A stretch of 64,000 nucleotides of DNA, from NCBI RefSeq assembly GCF_000716445.1, contig NZ_JNWK01000002.1:186001-250000 (forward strand), read 5' to 3'. The DNA is from Streptomyces wedmorensis. GTDB lineage: Bacteria > Actinomycetota > Actinomycetes > Streptomycetales > Streptomycetaceae. Each line of letters starts with the position of its first letter. Position 1 is the stretch's first letter. The notes under the pieces were generated by a model. The model did no database searches and was not told the origin of the DNA. It worked only from the letters and a program-made list of their open reading frames with translations. This document shows positions 44,515 to 54,561 of this stretch, in pieces. A program made the translations under genes and the position numbers.

Positions 44515-45540
44515 TCAGCGCTCGCTGTCCAGGTGGGCCATCTGCGCGGCCGGGTAGCGGTCGCCGGAGGCGGCGCCCGCGGGGACGGCCTCCTCGATGG
44601 CGGCCAGGTCGGCGGCGTCGAGGGTGACGGCGAGGGCGCCGAGGGCCTCGGCGAGGCGGTCCCGGCGGCGGGCGCCGATCAGCGGGACGATGTCCGTGCC
44701 CTGGGCCAGGACCCAGGCGATGGCGGTCTGGGCGACCGTGACGCCCTTGGCCTCGGCCACCTCGCGCAGGCGGTCCACGAGGTCGAGGTTGCGGCCGAGG
44801 TTCTCGCCCTGGAAGCGCGGGGACATGCCGCGGAAGTCGCCGGGGCCGAGCGCGCGGTCCCGGGTGAAGTGGCCGCTGATCAGGCCGCGGGAGAGGACTC
44901 CGTACGCCGTGACGCCGATGCCCAGTTCGCGGGCGGTCGGCAGGATCGTGTCCTCGATGCCACGGGAGATCAGCGAGTACTCGATCTGGAGGTCCGCGAT
45001 CGGGGCGACGGCCGCCGCCCGGCGCAGGGTGTCGGCGCCGACCTCGGAGAGCCCGATGTGCCGGACGTGGCCGGCCTCGACCAGTTCGGCGATGGCGCCG
45101 ACGGTCTCCTCGATCGGCACGTCCGGGTCGACGCGGGCGATCCGGTAGATGTCGATGTGGTCGGTGCCCAGGCGCTGGAGCGAGTACGCCGCGAAGTTCC
45201 TCACGGCGGCCGGGCGGCCGTCGTAGCCGGTGAAGCCGCCTTCGACGGTGCGGAGCGCACCGAACTTCACGCTGGTCAGCGCCTGCTCGCGGGCGGCGGC
45301 GGGCGCGCTGCGCAGGGCCTCGGCGATCAGCAGTTCGTTGTGGCCCATCCCGTAGAAGTCGCCCGTGTCCAGCAGCGTCACTCCGGCGTCCAGGGCGGCG
45401 TGGATCGTCGCGATCGACTCGGCGCGGTCGCTCTCGCCGTACAGAGCGGACATGCCCATGCAGCCGAGGCCCAGGGCGGAGACGGTCGGCCCGGTGGTGC
45501 CGAGGGAGCGGGTGGCGGTGGGGTTCTGTGTCGTCGTCAT
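44515..45540 (-). CDS. Aldo/keto reductase
   Basis: 341 residues, AKR TIM barrel, NADP-dependent. The catalytic Asp and Tyr are in LLDTGDFYGMGHNE and the Lys is in LTSVKFGA. The usual catalytic His (Y.QHRVD in relatives) is replaced: the sequence reads YRIARVDP. The C-terminal NADP site is VPLIGARRRDRL. The ATG at 45540 is 22 bases from a 24-base palindrome. It probably acts on a carbonyl or quinone; the altered His position makes activity uncertain. Co-directional with the TetR gene. Confidence 0.88.
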   Translation of the reverse strand: MTTTQNPTATRSLGTTGPTVSALGLGCMGMSALYGESDRAESIATIHAALDAGVTLLDTGDFYGMGHNELLIAEALRSAPAAAREQALTSVKFGALRTVEGGFTGYDGRPAAVRNFAAYSLQRLGTDHIDIYRIARVDPDVPIEETVGAIAELVEAGHVRHIGLSEVGADTLRRAAAVAPIADLQIEYSLISRGIEDTILPTARELGIGVTAYGVLSRGLISGHFTRDRALGPGDFRGMSPRFQGENLGRNLDLVDRLREVAEAKGVTVAQTAIAWVLAQGTDIVPLIGARRRDRLAEALGALAVTLDAADLAAIEEAVPAGAASGDRYPAAQMAHLDSER

Positions 45541-45561
45541 GCAAGAAGAATGACATGAGCG

Positions 45562-45585
45562 ATGACAGATTTCAATATCTGTCAT
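45562..45585. promoter_or_regulatory. 24-bp palindrome upstream of aldo/keto reductase
   Basis: Perfect 9-base arms ATGACAGAT (45562-45570) and ATCTGTCAT (45577-45585) around TTCAAT. A further TGACA lies at 45551-45555. It is the strongest operator-like site in the window and is AT-rich against the background. Likely bound by the neighbouring TetR. Confidence 0.75.
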
Positions 45586-45683
45586 TCATTCGGCAGGGAG
45601 GTGGCGCGGAGGGAGGGGCGAGGCTCCGGCGGGGAGCGGAAAAGCGGGTGCCGGGGAGGAAGGCCGGAGGTAGCGTCGTGCGC

Positions 45684-45716
45684 ATGGCTTCTTCGTTCTT
45701 CCAGATCTACGAGTGA
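45684..45716 (+). CDS. Possible 10-residue leader ORF
   Basis: ATG GCT TCT TCG ... TGA encodes MASSFFQIYE, 52 bases before the DUF6243 gene. A GGAGG lies 14 bases upstream, further than usual. It may be a leader or chance; no family is recognised. Confidence 0.25.
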   Translation: MASSFFQIYE

Positions 45717-45768
45717 GCGCGTCGCGCAGGCGACCGACCACCGCACACCTCACTGACGGGAGAACCCC

Positions 45769-45984
45769 ATGGCCAAGCGCAACAATCTCCTCGGCGTAGG
45801 AGGACAGCGCAAGAAGCTGTCCCGTGCCGACCAGCACGGCGCCGTCCAGGGCGCCGCGGCCGTCCGCGGCGCGGCCGACGAGCGGAAGCAGGAGCTTCTG
45901 AAGAAGATGCGCGAACGCGCGCAGGGGGCGCAGGACACGAACGCCGCCGGGACCCCGGACACCACCGGGGCCGGGCAGGAGTAG
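45769..45984 (+). CDS. DUF6243 family small protein
   Basis: 71 residues, starting MAKRNNLLGVGGQRKKLSRA, highly charged and probably largely helical and disordered. It has a Gln/Ala/Lys-rich middle and a Thr/Gly tail. It belongs to a small family (DUF6243) widespread in Streptomyces with unknown function. Followed by a strong hairpin. Confidence 0.8.
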   Translation: MAKRNNLLGVGGQRKKLSRADQHGAVQGAAAVRGAADERKQELLKKMRERAQGAQDTNAAGTPDTTGAGQE

Positions 45985-45999
45985 CAGCCGCCGCACGAC

Positions 46000-46037
46000 G
46001 AAGGGCCCGGGTCGCGCACGCGCGACCCGGGCCCTTC
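46000..46037. terminator. Terminator after DUF6243 gene
   Basis: Perfect 17-base arms GAAGGGCCCGGGTCGCG and its complement with loop CACG. It lies 15 bases after the stop and also faces the convergent DHA2 gene. Confidence 0.9.
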
Positions 46038-46050
46038 CATGCCGCCCTCT

Positions 46051-46135
46051 GGCACCGGGCCCTTCCGTGCCGCTTCTTCGGCACCGGGCCCTTCCGTGCC
46101 GCGCCGCTCTTTGGCACCGGGCCCTCTCGTGTGAC
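46051..46135. repeat. Tandem hairpin repeats GGCACCGGGCCCTTCCGTGCC
   Basis: Units starting GGCACCGGGCCC begin at 46051, 46080 and 46113. The first two are hairpins (GGCAC...GTGCC) and the third is diverged (GTGTGAC). They follow directly on the terminator stem, whose GGGCCCTTCC they share. Probably duplicated terminator-like sequence. Confidence 0.75.
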
Positions 46136-46145
46136 TTCCGGCCGG

Positions 46146-47639
46146 TCAGCTCACCGACTTCGGCAGCCGCAGCGCGAGGATCGCCGTCAGGAGCGCCATC
46201 GCCAGCTGGATGACGAGGGTCACGGTCAGGGCCGTGCCCGTCGAGCCCGAGGCGGAGAGCGAGAGGAAGAGTGAGCCGAGGGTGGCGACGCCCAGGGTGA
46301 TGGCCGCCTGCTGGGTGGTCACCATGACGCCGCTGCCGACGCCCGCGCGCTCCGGCGGGACGTCGGAGAGGACGACCCGGAAGAGCACCGGGAGCTGGAG
46401 TCCCTGGCCGAGCCCCGCGACCGCCATGCCCGGGACGAGGCTCGCCACCGACAGGTCCGGCCAGGAGCGTCCGGCGGTCACCGCGATCAGGCCCAGACCG
46501 GCGGCCTGGAGCAGGGCGCCCACCGGCACCACCCGGGTGCCCCAGCGGCGGATCAGCCGGGGACCCGCGAGGGATGCCGCGAAGAAGGCCAGCGCCATGG
46601 GGACCACCGCGAGGCCCGAGGCCACCGCGCCGAGGCCCAGGCCCTGCTGGAGCGAGACCGCGATCACGAACATGAAGCCGCTGAAGCCCGCCGAAAGCGG
46701 CAGGACGAGCACCAGACCGCGCCGCAGCGACGTCAGGTCCAGCAGGCTCGGCGGGACCAGCGGGGTGCGGCCCGTGCGGTCGAGCCGCCGCTCCACCCGC
46801 CAGAAGCCCGCGGTCAGGAAAGGGAACGCCCCGAGCGAGAGCCAGGTCCACAGCGGCCAGCCCGCCGACCTGCCCTCCGTCAGCGGGGCGAGCAGGCTGA
46901 GCAGGGCGGCCGCGAGGAGCAGCGTGCCCGCCGCGTCCACCGGCGCCGGCCGGTCCGAGCGGGTCTCCGGGACGGTCCGCACGGCGAGCAGCAGGCCGGC
47001 CGCGGCGATGGGCACGTTCACCAGGAACACCGCGCGCCAGCCCGTGCCCGCGAGGTCCGCCGCGACGAGCACGCCGCCCAGGATCTGGCCGCCCGCCATC
47101 GAGAGGCCGGCGGTCGCCCCGTACAGGCTCACCGCCTTGGCCCGCCGCGGCCCCTCCGTCGCCGCGTGGATGGTCGCGAGCACCTGCGGCAGCATCAGCG
47201 CCGCCGCGGCGCCCTGCGCCACCCGCGCCGCGACCAGGCTCCAGGCGTCCGGGGCGAGCCCGCAGGCGAGCGAGGTCAGGCCGAAGGCGGCCATGCCGGC
47301 GAGGAAGAGCCGACGGCGCCCGAAGAGGTCGCCGAGCCGTCCGCCGAGGACGAGCAGCACGGCGTACGGCAGGCCGTACCCGGCGACGACCAGCTCCAGC
47401 ATCACCGGGCCCGCGGCGAGGTCGTGGTCGATGGACGGCAGGGCGACGTTGACGATGAAGAAGTCGATCAGCGGCAGCGCGGCGCCCAGGAGGACGGTGA
47501 AGAGGCCCAGGGTGCCGAGCGAGCCCGAGGTCGCGCGGGGCGCAGGGGACGTGGGGGCGGGGGCCGGGGCCGTCGGGTGGCCGGGCGGGGTGCCGGGGGT
47601 GCCGCCCGAGGTGCGGCCGGAGGTGGGAGTCGAAGTCAC
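46146..47639 (-). CDS. MFS drug transporter, DHA2-like
   Basis: 497 residues with about fourteen helices. Family motifs are LIDFFIVNVALPSIDHDL in TM1 and GGRLGDLFGRRRLFL after TM2, and the antiporter motif is in the fifth helix (AGGQILGGVL). The GTG at 47639 (VTSTPTSG) is preferred since upstream frame is not protein-like; the N-terminal 40 residues are Thr/Pro-rich. Divergent from an XRE-type regulator, the same layout as the pair at 12957-15360. Confidence 0.9.
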   Translation of the reverse strand: MTSTPTSGRTSGGTPGTPPGHPTAPAPAPTSPAPRATSGSLGTLGLFTVLLGAALPLIDFFIVNVALPSIDHDLAAGPVMLELVVAGYGLPYAVLLVLGGRLGDLFGRRRLFLAGMAAFGLTSLACGLAPDAWSLVAARVAQGAAAALMLPQVLATIHAATEGPRRAKAVSLYGATAGLSMAGGQILGGVLVAADLAGTGWRAVFLVNVPIAAAGLLLAVRTVPETRSDRPAPVDAAGTLLLAAALLSLLAPLTEGRSAGWPLWTWLSLGAFPFLTAGFWRVERRLDRTGRTPLVPPSLLDLTSLRRGLVLVLPLSAGFSGFMFVIAVSLQQGLGLGAVASGLAVVPMALAFFAASLAGPRLIRRWGTRVVPVGALLQAAGLGLIAVTAGRSWPDLSVASLVPGMAVAGLGQGLQLPVLFRVVLSDVPPERAGVGSGVMVTTQQAAITLGVATLGSLFLSLSASGSTGTALTVTLVIQLAMALLTAILALRLPKSVS

Positions 47640-47666
47640 GGATCCGACGATCCGCCGATGCTCAGC

Positions 47667-47708
47667 CTGGTACCAGAGTGTCTTCATCCTGGTAGAACGA
47701 GTACCTGG
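47667..47708. promoter_or_regulatory. CTGGTACCAG palindrome and CCTGGTA repeats between divergent genes
   Basis: CTGGTACCAG (47667-47676) is a perfect 10-base palindrome. The CCTGGTA word recurs at about 47689 and a TACCTGG at about 47702. They sit in the 101-base divergent spacer, where the XRE-type regulator would be expected to bind. Confidence 0.5.
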
Positions 47709-47740
47709 CAACGGGCTGACGGCCCCGGCACCCTGGGAGC

Positions 47741-48712
47741 GTGACGACAGCGATGACGGCGGCACCCGAGACCCGGCGGCACGAGCTCGCCGCCTTCCTG
47801 CGCAGCCGGCGCGAGCGCATCACCCCCGAGCAGGTCGGCCTGCCCAGGGGCCGGCGCCGCCGCACCCCCGGTCTGCGCCGCGAGGAGGTCGCGCACCTCT
47901 CCGCCGTCGGCGTCACCTGGTACACCTGGCTCGAACAGGCCCGGGACATCCAGGTCTCGCCGCAGGTCCTCGACGCCCTCGCCGACGCGCTGCTCCTCGA
48001 CCCGACCGAGCGGAACCACCTCTTCGCCCTCGCCGGACGGGTCGACCCGCACCCCGGGGCGCCCTCCTCGGCCGTCACGCCCGCGCTGCGGACGCTCCTG
48101 GAGCAGCTGGAGCCCGTACCCGCCGCCGTACAGAACAGCCGGTTCGACTTCCTCGCCTACAACCGGACCTTCGGGCACCTCTTCTGCGACCTGGACGCGC
48201 GGCCCCGCGAGGACCGCAACTCGCTCTGGCTGGCCTTCACCGACGAGGACTTCCGGGCCGCCGCCACCGACCTGCCGGACCTCCTCCCGATCCTCGCCGG
48301 GAAGTTCCGTGCCTCCATGGCCGAGCACCTGGCCGAGCCGGCCTGGAAGGCGCTCGTCCAGCGTCTCGAAGCGGCCTCGCCGGAGTTCCGGGAGATCTGG
48401 GCCCGGCACGACGTGGTCGCGCCGGGCGGGCGCACCAAGGTCGTCCACAACGCCCACGTCGGCCTGCTCAGGTTCGAGCACACCAACCTCTGGCTCGGCC
48501 CGAACTCCGGCCCGCACCTCGTCACGTACCTCCCCGTCGACGCCGAGACCCGGGCCGGGATCGCCCGGCTCCTCGACGTGGTGGTCCGGACGCGGGTCCC
48601 GCGGCTGGGATCGCCGCGCCCGCCGGGGCGGCCCGGGGGCTGTGAGCTCGGCCATGCGCGGACGGGAGGGCTGACCGGAGGCCTCGGCGGTGCGCGACAA
48701 TGGGGCGCATGA
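47741..48712 (+). CDS. XRE-family regulator with MmyB-like ligand domain
   Basis: 323 residues, same architecture as the regulator at 14473. The HTH reads RTPGLRREEVAHLSAVGVTW, TWLEQARDIQV, followed by an MmyB-like domain with NSRFDFLAYNRTFGHLF. The C-terminal 30 residues after VRTRVPRLGSP are extra and Gly/Pro-rich. The GTG at 47741 is used; ATG 47753 is an alternative. The stop overlaps the dusB start (ATGA). It probably regulates the divergent exporter. Confidence 0.88.
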   Translation: MTTAMTAAPETRRHELAAFLRSRRERITPEQVGLPRGRRRRTPGLRREEVAHLSAVGVTWYTWLEQARDIQVSPQVLDALADALLLDPTERNHLFALAGRVDPHPGAPSSAVTPALRTLLEQLEPVPAAVQNSRFDFLAYNRTFGHLFCDLDARPREDRNSLWLAFTDEDFRAAATDLPDLLPILAGKFRASMAEHLAEPAWKALVQRLEAASPEFREIWARHDVVAPGGRTKVVHNAHVGLLRFEHTNLWLGPNSGPHLVTYLPVDAETRAGIARLLDVVVRTRVPRLGSPRPPGRPGGCELGHARTGGLTGGLGGARQWGA

Positions 48713-49845
48713 CCGCGTTCACCCCTCTCGCCATCGGGCCGCACATCGTGCAGCCGCCGGTGGTGCTCGCCCCGATGGCCGGCATCACCAACGCCCCGTT
48801 CCGTACGCTCTGCCGCGAGTACAGCGGAGGCAAGGGGCTGTTCGTGAGCGAGATGATCACGACGCGCGCCCTGGTCGAGCGCAACGAGAAGACGATGCAG
48901 CTCATCCGCTTCGACGAGACCGAGAAGCCGCGCTCGATCCAGCTGTACGGCGTGGACCCGGTGACGGTCGGCAAGGCCGTGCGGATGATCGTCGACGAGG
49001 ACCTCGCGGACCACATCGACCTGAACTTCGGCTGCCCGGTCCCCAAGGTGACGCGGAAGGGCGGCGGCTCGGCCCTCCCGTACAAGCGGCCGCTGCTGCG
49101 GGCGATCCTGCACGAGGCCGTGACCAACGCGGGCGACCTGCCGGTCACCATGAAGATGCGCAAGGGCATCGACGACGACCACATCACGTACCTGGACGCG
49201 GGCCGGATCGCGGTCGAGGAGGGCGTCACGGCGATCGCCCTGCACGGGCGGACGGCGGCCCAGCACTACGGCGGTACCGCCGACTGGGACGCGATCGCGC
49301 GCCTCAAGGAGCACGTGCCGGAGATCCCGGTGCTCGGCAACGGCGACATCTGGTCGGCGGACGACGCCCTGCGGATGATGCGGGAGACGGGCTGCGACGG
49401 CGTGGTCGTCGGGCGCGGCTGCCTGGGCCGGCCGTGGCTCTTCGGCGACCTGGTGGCGGGCTTCGAGGGCACCGGGGAGTACGCGCAGCCGGGGCTGCGG
49501 GAGGTCGCGGACGCGATGGTGCGGCACGCGCGGCTGCTCGGCGAGTGGCTGGGAGACGAGGCACGCGGTGTCATCGACTTCCGGAAGCACGTGGCCTGGT
49601 ACCTGAAGGGCTTCGCGGTCGGTTCCGAGATGCGCAAGAAGCTCGCCATCACCTCGTCCCTGGACGAACTGCGCGCTCAGTTGAGCGAGCTCGACCTGGA
49701 CCAGCCGTGGCCCGTGGGTGCGGACGGTCCTCGGGGTCGTACGTCCGGAAACAACCGGGTTGTCCTGCCGGACGGCTGGTTGAAGGACCCGTACGACTGC
49801 GCCGGAGTGAGCGAGGACGCCGAGCTGGACACGTCCGGCGGCTGA
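48709..49845 (+). CDS. dusB: tRNA-dihydrouridine synthase
   Basis: 378 residues. FMN enzyme that reduces uridine in tRNA D-loops. The TIM barrel begins VVLAPMAGITNAPFRTLCRE. The catalytic Cys is in NFGCPVPKVTRKGGG, and the FMN phosphate site is VLGNGDIWSADDAL, GVVVGRGCLGRPWLF. The ATG at 48709 overlaps the regulator stop. The N-terminal core and DusB-type segments are standard; the last 60 residues (GNNRVVLPDGWLKDPYDCAG) are an actinobacterial extension. Confidence 0.94.
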   Translation: MTAFTPLAIGPHIVQPPVVLAPMAGITNAPFRTLCREYSGGKGLFVSEMITTRALVERNEKTMQLIRFDETEKPRSIQLYGVDPVTVGKAVRMIVDEDLADHIDLNFGCPVPKVTRKGGGSALPYKRPLLRAILHEAVTNAGDLPVTMKMRKGIDDDHITYLDAGRIAVEEGVTAIALHGRTAAQHYGGTADWDAIARLKEHVPEIPVLGNGDIWSADDALRMMRETGCDGVVVGRGCLGRPWLFGDLVAGFEGTGEYAQPGLREVADAMVRHARLLGEWLGDEARGVIDFRKHVAWYLKGFAVGSEMRKKLAITSSLDELRAQLSELDLDQPWPVGADGPRGRTSGNNRVVLPDGWLKDPYDCAGVSEDAELDTSGG

Positions 49846-49932
49846 GATTCGGCCTTTCCTGGGGAGTGATCCTCGCCACCCCTGAGGGGGGTAGCGCTCA
49901 CATGAGCAGGTTACGGCCCCCTGCACCGCCTG

Positions 49933-49961
49933 AAGGGGTGGCACTCGGTGCCACCCCTTTT
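49933..49961 (+). terminator. dusB intrinsic terminator
   Basis: Perfect 12-base arms AAGGGGTGGCAC and GTGCCACCCCTT with loop TCG, followed by TTG. The T-run after the stem (CCCCTTTTG) is unusually clear for this genome. Confidence 0.9.
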
Positions 49962-49981
49962 GCGTTCAAGAGTTGAACGCA
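49961..49981. promoter_or_regulatory. 21-base palindrome before ppdK
   Basis: Perfect 9-base arms TGCGTTCAA and TTGAACGCA around GAG. It directly follows the dusB terminator, 220 bases before the ppdK start. It could be an operator or a second hairpin for the terminator. Its half-site TTGAAC resembles the TGAAC of the three palindromes after ppdK. Confidence 0.5.
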
Positions 49982-50202
49982 AGTGGTCGATTGGGCGCTC
50001 AGGTGAGCGGGATACCCGGGCTTTGGGGTTCAGGACCCTTCGGGCCGTGAAAGCGGAATGTTTTGCTCGGTAACTTTCGAAGTGCTGGCGGACGGGTGGT
50101 TAAGACCGAGTGTCCGGTAGGCGTACCTCCCCAGAAGCCTTCGATCTGGGTATGTTCCTCGCCGTCAGGGCAGCCAACCGAGTCGTCGAGGAGTCGAGAC
50201 CC

Positions 50203-52914
<2,712 letters not shown>

Positions 52915-52918
52915 CCGT

Positions 52919-53012
52919 GCTGAACGGACGTTCAGCAGCGGCCACCGAGTCCTGCTGAACCGGGGTTCAGGAGCGGCGGTCGGGCCCTCCTGAACCCCGG
53001 TTCAGCAGCGGG
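52919..53012. repeat. Three palindromes CTGAAC-N4-GTTCAG, 35-base period
   Basis: Perfect 16-base palindromes begin at 52920, 52955 and 52990, exactly 35 bases apart. The central four bases differ (GGAC, CGGG, CCCG) while the arms are invariant, and AGCGG follows each. They begin five bases after the ppdK stop. Arm conservation with loop variation implies that the paired arms matter, as RNA hairpins or protein sites. Confidence 0.85.
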
Positions 53013-53086
53013 AACACGGAACCACCGGGGTCATCGCCGGCCATTCTTCGACCCTCACCGGCGGGCGGCGGCCTCGGAAACACAGA

Positions 53087-53126
53087 GACGGGACGGACAC
53101 CTTTGTGCGGAGGTGTCCGTCCCGTC
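53087..53126 (+). terminator. ppdK terminator
   Basis: Perfect 16-base arms GACGGGACGGACACCT and AGGTGTCCGTCCCGTC with loop TTGTGCGG, followed by GTCTTTCG. It lies 173 bases past the stop, after the three palindromes. Confidence 0.9.
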
Positions 53127-53300
53127 GTCTTTCGTCCCGCTGATTTCGCGTGATCGTCGACCAGATGTGAGTTCGTGTTCAATTGCGGCCGCTTGAATTA
53201 TTGGCCATTGAACTTTTCTGTTTCCTTGCCGCAAAGAACGTGGTCGGGCGCGGCCTCCGGATCCCCACCCGGAGGCCGCGCCCTTTACCGATGCCGGGCA
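53127..53300 (+). ncRNA. Possible small RNA ending at an orphan terminator
   Basis: A second strong hairpin (53246-53283) follows the ppdK terminator by 120 bases with no gene in between. The stretch 53150-53235 is markedly AT-rich (GAATTATTGGCC, GAACTTTTCTGTTTCC) and has no protein-like reading frame. A separate short transcript ending here would explain both. No known RNA family was recognised; the evidence is indirect. The rest of the spacer, 53301-53526, shows no gene. Confidence 0.3.
53246..53283 (+). terminator. Orphan terminator
   Basis: Perfect 15-base arms GGGCGCGGCCTCCGG and CCGGAGGCCGCGCCC with loop ATCCCCAC, then TTTACC. No gene on either strand ends nearby other than ppdK, which already has its own terminator. 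Confidence 0.8.
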
Positions 53301-53526
53301 GGTGAGCCGCAACCCTCGCCGACCGCCGCCAGACGCGTGAAGCCCCCCACGGTCTTCGTCGCGTCACCTCGGTCCTGAAGGTTTCCTGCCCGACCCGTAC
53401 AGCTTTTCGGTTCTGCCCCGATTGCCGCGATGCTTTTCAACTGTGGCTGAAACACCCTGGTAACGTGCAGTGATGCTGTGCATACTCGTCGTCGGGGGTG
53501 GTTGCGAGTGCACAGGTGGGGACGTC

Positions 53527-54561
53527 ATGCTGCGGATTCATTTCACCGGAAACGACTTGGCGGGGGTGCGGACGGCCGCCCGGCCTGACGTTCTGTGGGA
53601 AACGATTCTCAGCTTTCACCGTTTAAGGGACCGGCGCGGTCCCGTGGTCTACGGGGAATGGCGCTCGGAAACGCGGATGCGGCTCGGCGGTGAGACCCGC
53701 CTCCTCGCCGCGCTCGTGCCCAGCCGCGGCTATTTTCCCGACTTCCTGACGCCCGCGGAGGGCGTCCACGGGCTCGACGAGGGCCTCCAGGCGATCCGCG
53801 CGACCGACGCGGGACGGCTCCGCGGAGAGCTCTCGCTGCTCGCCGCGGACCGTTCGGGAGCCCGGACCGTCCCCCATTCGCTGCGCGCCCTCGCCGACGG
53901 CGGCGCGGAGCCCTTCGACCGGCTCGTGGGGGCCCTGCGGAGCTATCACCGGGCCGCCGTGGAGCCGTACTGGCCGCACATCCGGGCCCGGGTCGAGGCC
54001 GACCGGGCCCGCCGCGGCAGGGCCCTCCTCGACGGCGGCGCCGAGGAGCTCCTGGCCTCGCTGCCGCCGATGCTGCGCTGGCGCGCGCCCGTCCTGGAAG
54101 CCGACTACCCGGTCGACCGGGACGTCCACCTCGACGGGCGGGGGCTGCTGCTCCAGCCGTCGTACTTCTGCCGGGGGACCCCGGTGGTGCTGCGCGACCC
54201 CGGGCTGCCGCCGGTCCTCGTCTACCCGGTCACGCACGGCGAGGCGCCGACCGTCCGCTCGCCGGGCGGCTCCTCGCTCGCCAAGCTGGTCGGCCAGACC
54301 CGCTCGGCGGTCCTGCACGCCATCGGCGACGGCGGTACGACGAGCGAGCTCGCCCGCCGGGCCGGGGTCTCCCTCGCCTCGGCCAGCCAGCACGCGGGCG
54401 TCCTGCGGGAGGCCGGTCTCATCGCGACCCTCCGCAACGGCAACGCGGTCCTGCACACCTTGACGCCGTTGGGCGCCGCCCTGCTCGGCGGCGCCCAACG
54501 GACGGTGGACCTGCGGTGCTACGCGGGGAACTACGCCCGGAACGGGCCCTTCACCTCGTAG
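53527..54561 (+). CDS. ArsR-like winged-helix regulator with N-terminal domain
   Basis: 344 residues. The large N-terminal region (MLRIHFTGNDLAGVRTAARP...) is of the DUF5937 type. The C-terminal about 80 residues are an ArsR-like helix-turn-helix (QTRSAVLHAIGDGGTTSELA, VSLASASQHAGVLREAGLI). The ATG at 53527 gives the usual MLRIHFT start. Its 3' end overlaps the convergent PhoX-like gene by 31 bases, so the two transcripts overlap antisense. The target is unknown. Confidence 0.83.
   Translation: MLRIHFTGNDLAGVRTAARPDVLWETILSFHRLRDRRGPVVYGEWRSETRMRLGGETRLLAALVPSRGYFPDFLTPAEGVHGLDEGLQAIRATDAGRLRGELSLLAADRSGARTVPHSLRALADGGAEPFDRLVGALRSYHRAAVEPYWPHIRARVEADRARRGRALLDGGAEELLASLPPMLRWRAPVLEADYPVDRDVHLDGRGLLLQPSYFCRGTPVVLRDPGLPPVLVYPVTHGEAPTVRSPGGSSLAKLVGQTRSAVLHAIGDGGTTSELARRAGVSLASASQHAGVLREAGLIATLRNGNAVLHTLTPLGAALLGGAQRTVDLRCYAGNYARNGPFTS

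Larger units (their letters stand above)
49846..50202 (+). other. 357-base dusB-ppdK spacer: terminator, palindrome, promoter region
   Basis: It holds the dusB terminator (49933-49961) and a 21-base palindrome (49961-49981). There is no supported gene. The AT-richer tract around 50055-50090 (GGAATGTTTTGCTCGG, AACTTTCG) is the likely ppdK promoter region. CGCTC-AGGT-GAGCG (about 49995-50008) is another small hairpin. No known riboswitch was recognised. Confidence 0.55.

Noticed and set aside
46210..48645. 811-codon plus-strand frame across the second DHA2 exporter and its regulator
   Set aside because: Shadow of a real minus-strand exporter and of the regulator in another frame; translation is Arg/Pro/Ser-rich.
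49982..50202. Riboswitch upstream of ppdK
   Set aside because: No recognisable core of a known riboswitch (for example ydaO or glycine type) could be matched; the hairpins seen are simple.
52919..53012. CRISPR array
   Set aside because: Only three units of 35 bp with imperfect spacers, no cas genes, and the conserved part is a short palindrome rather than a 28-37-base direct repeat.
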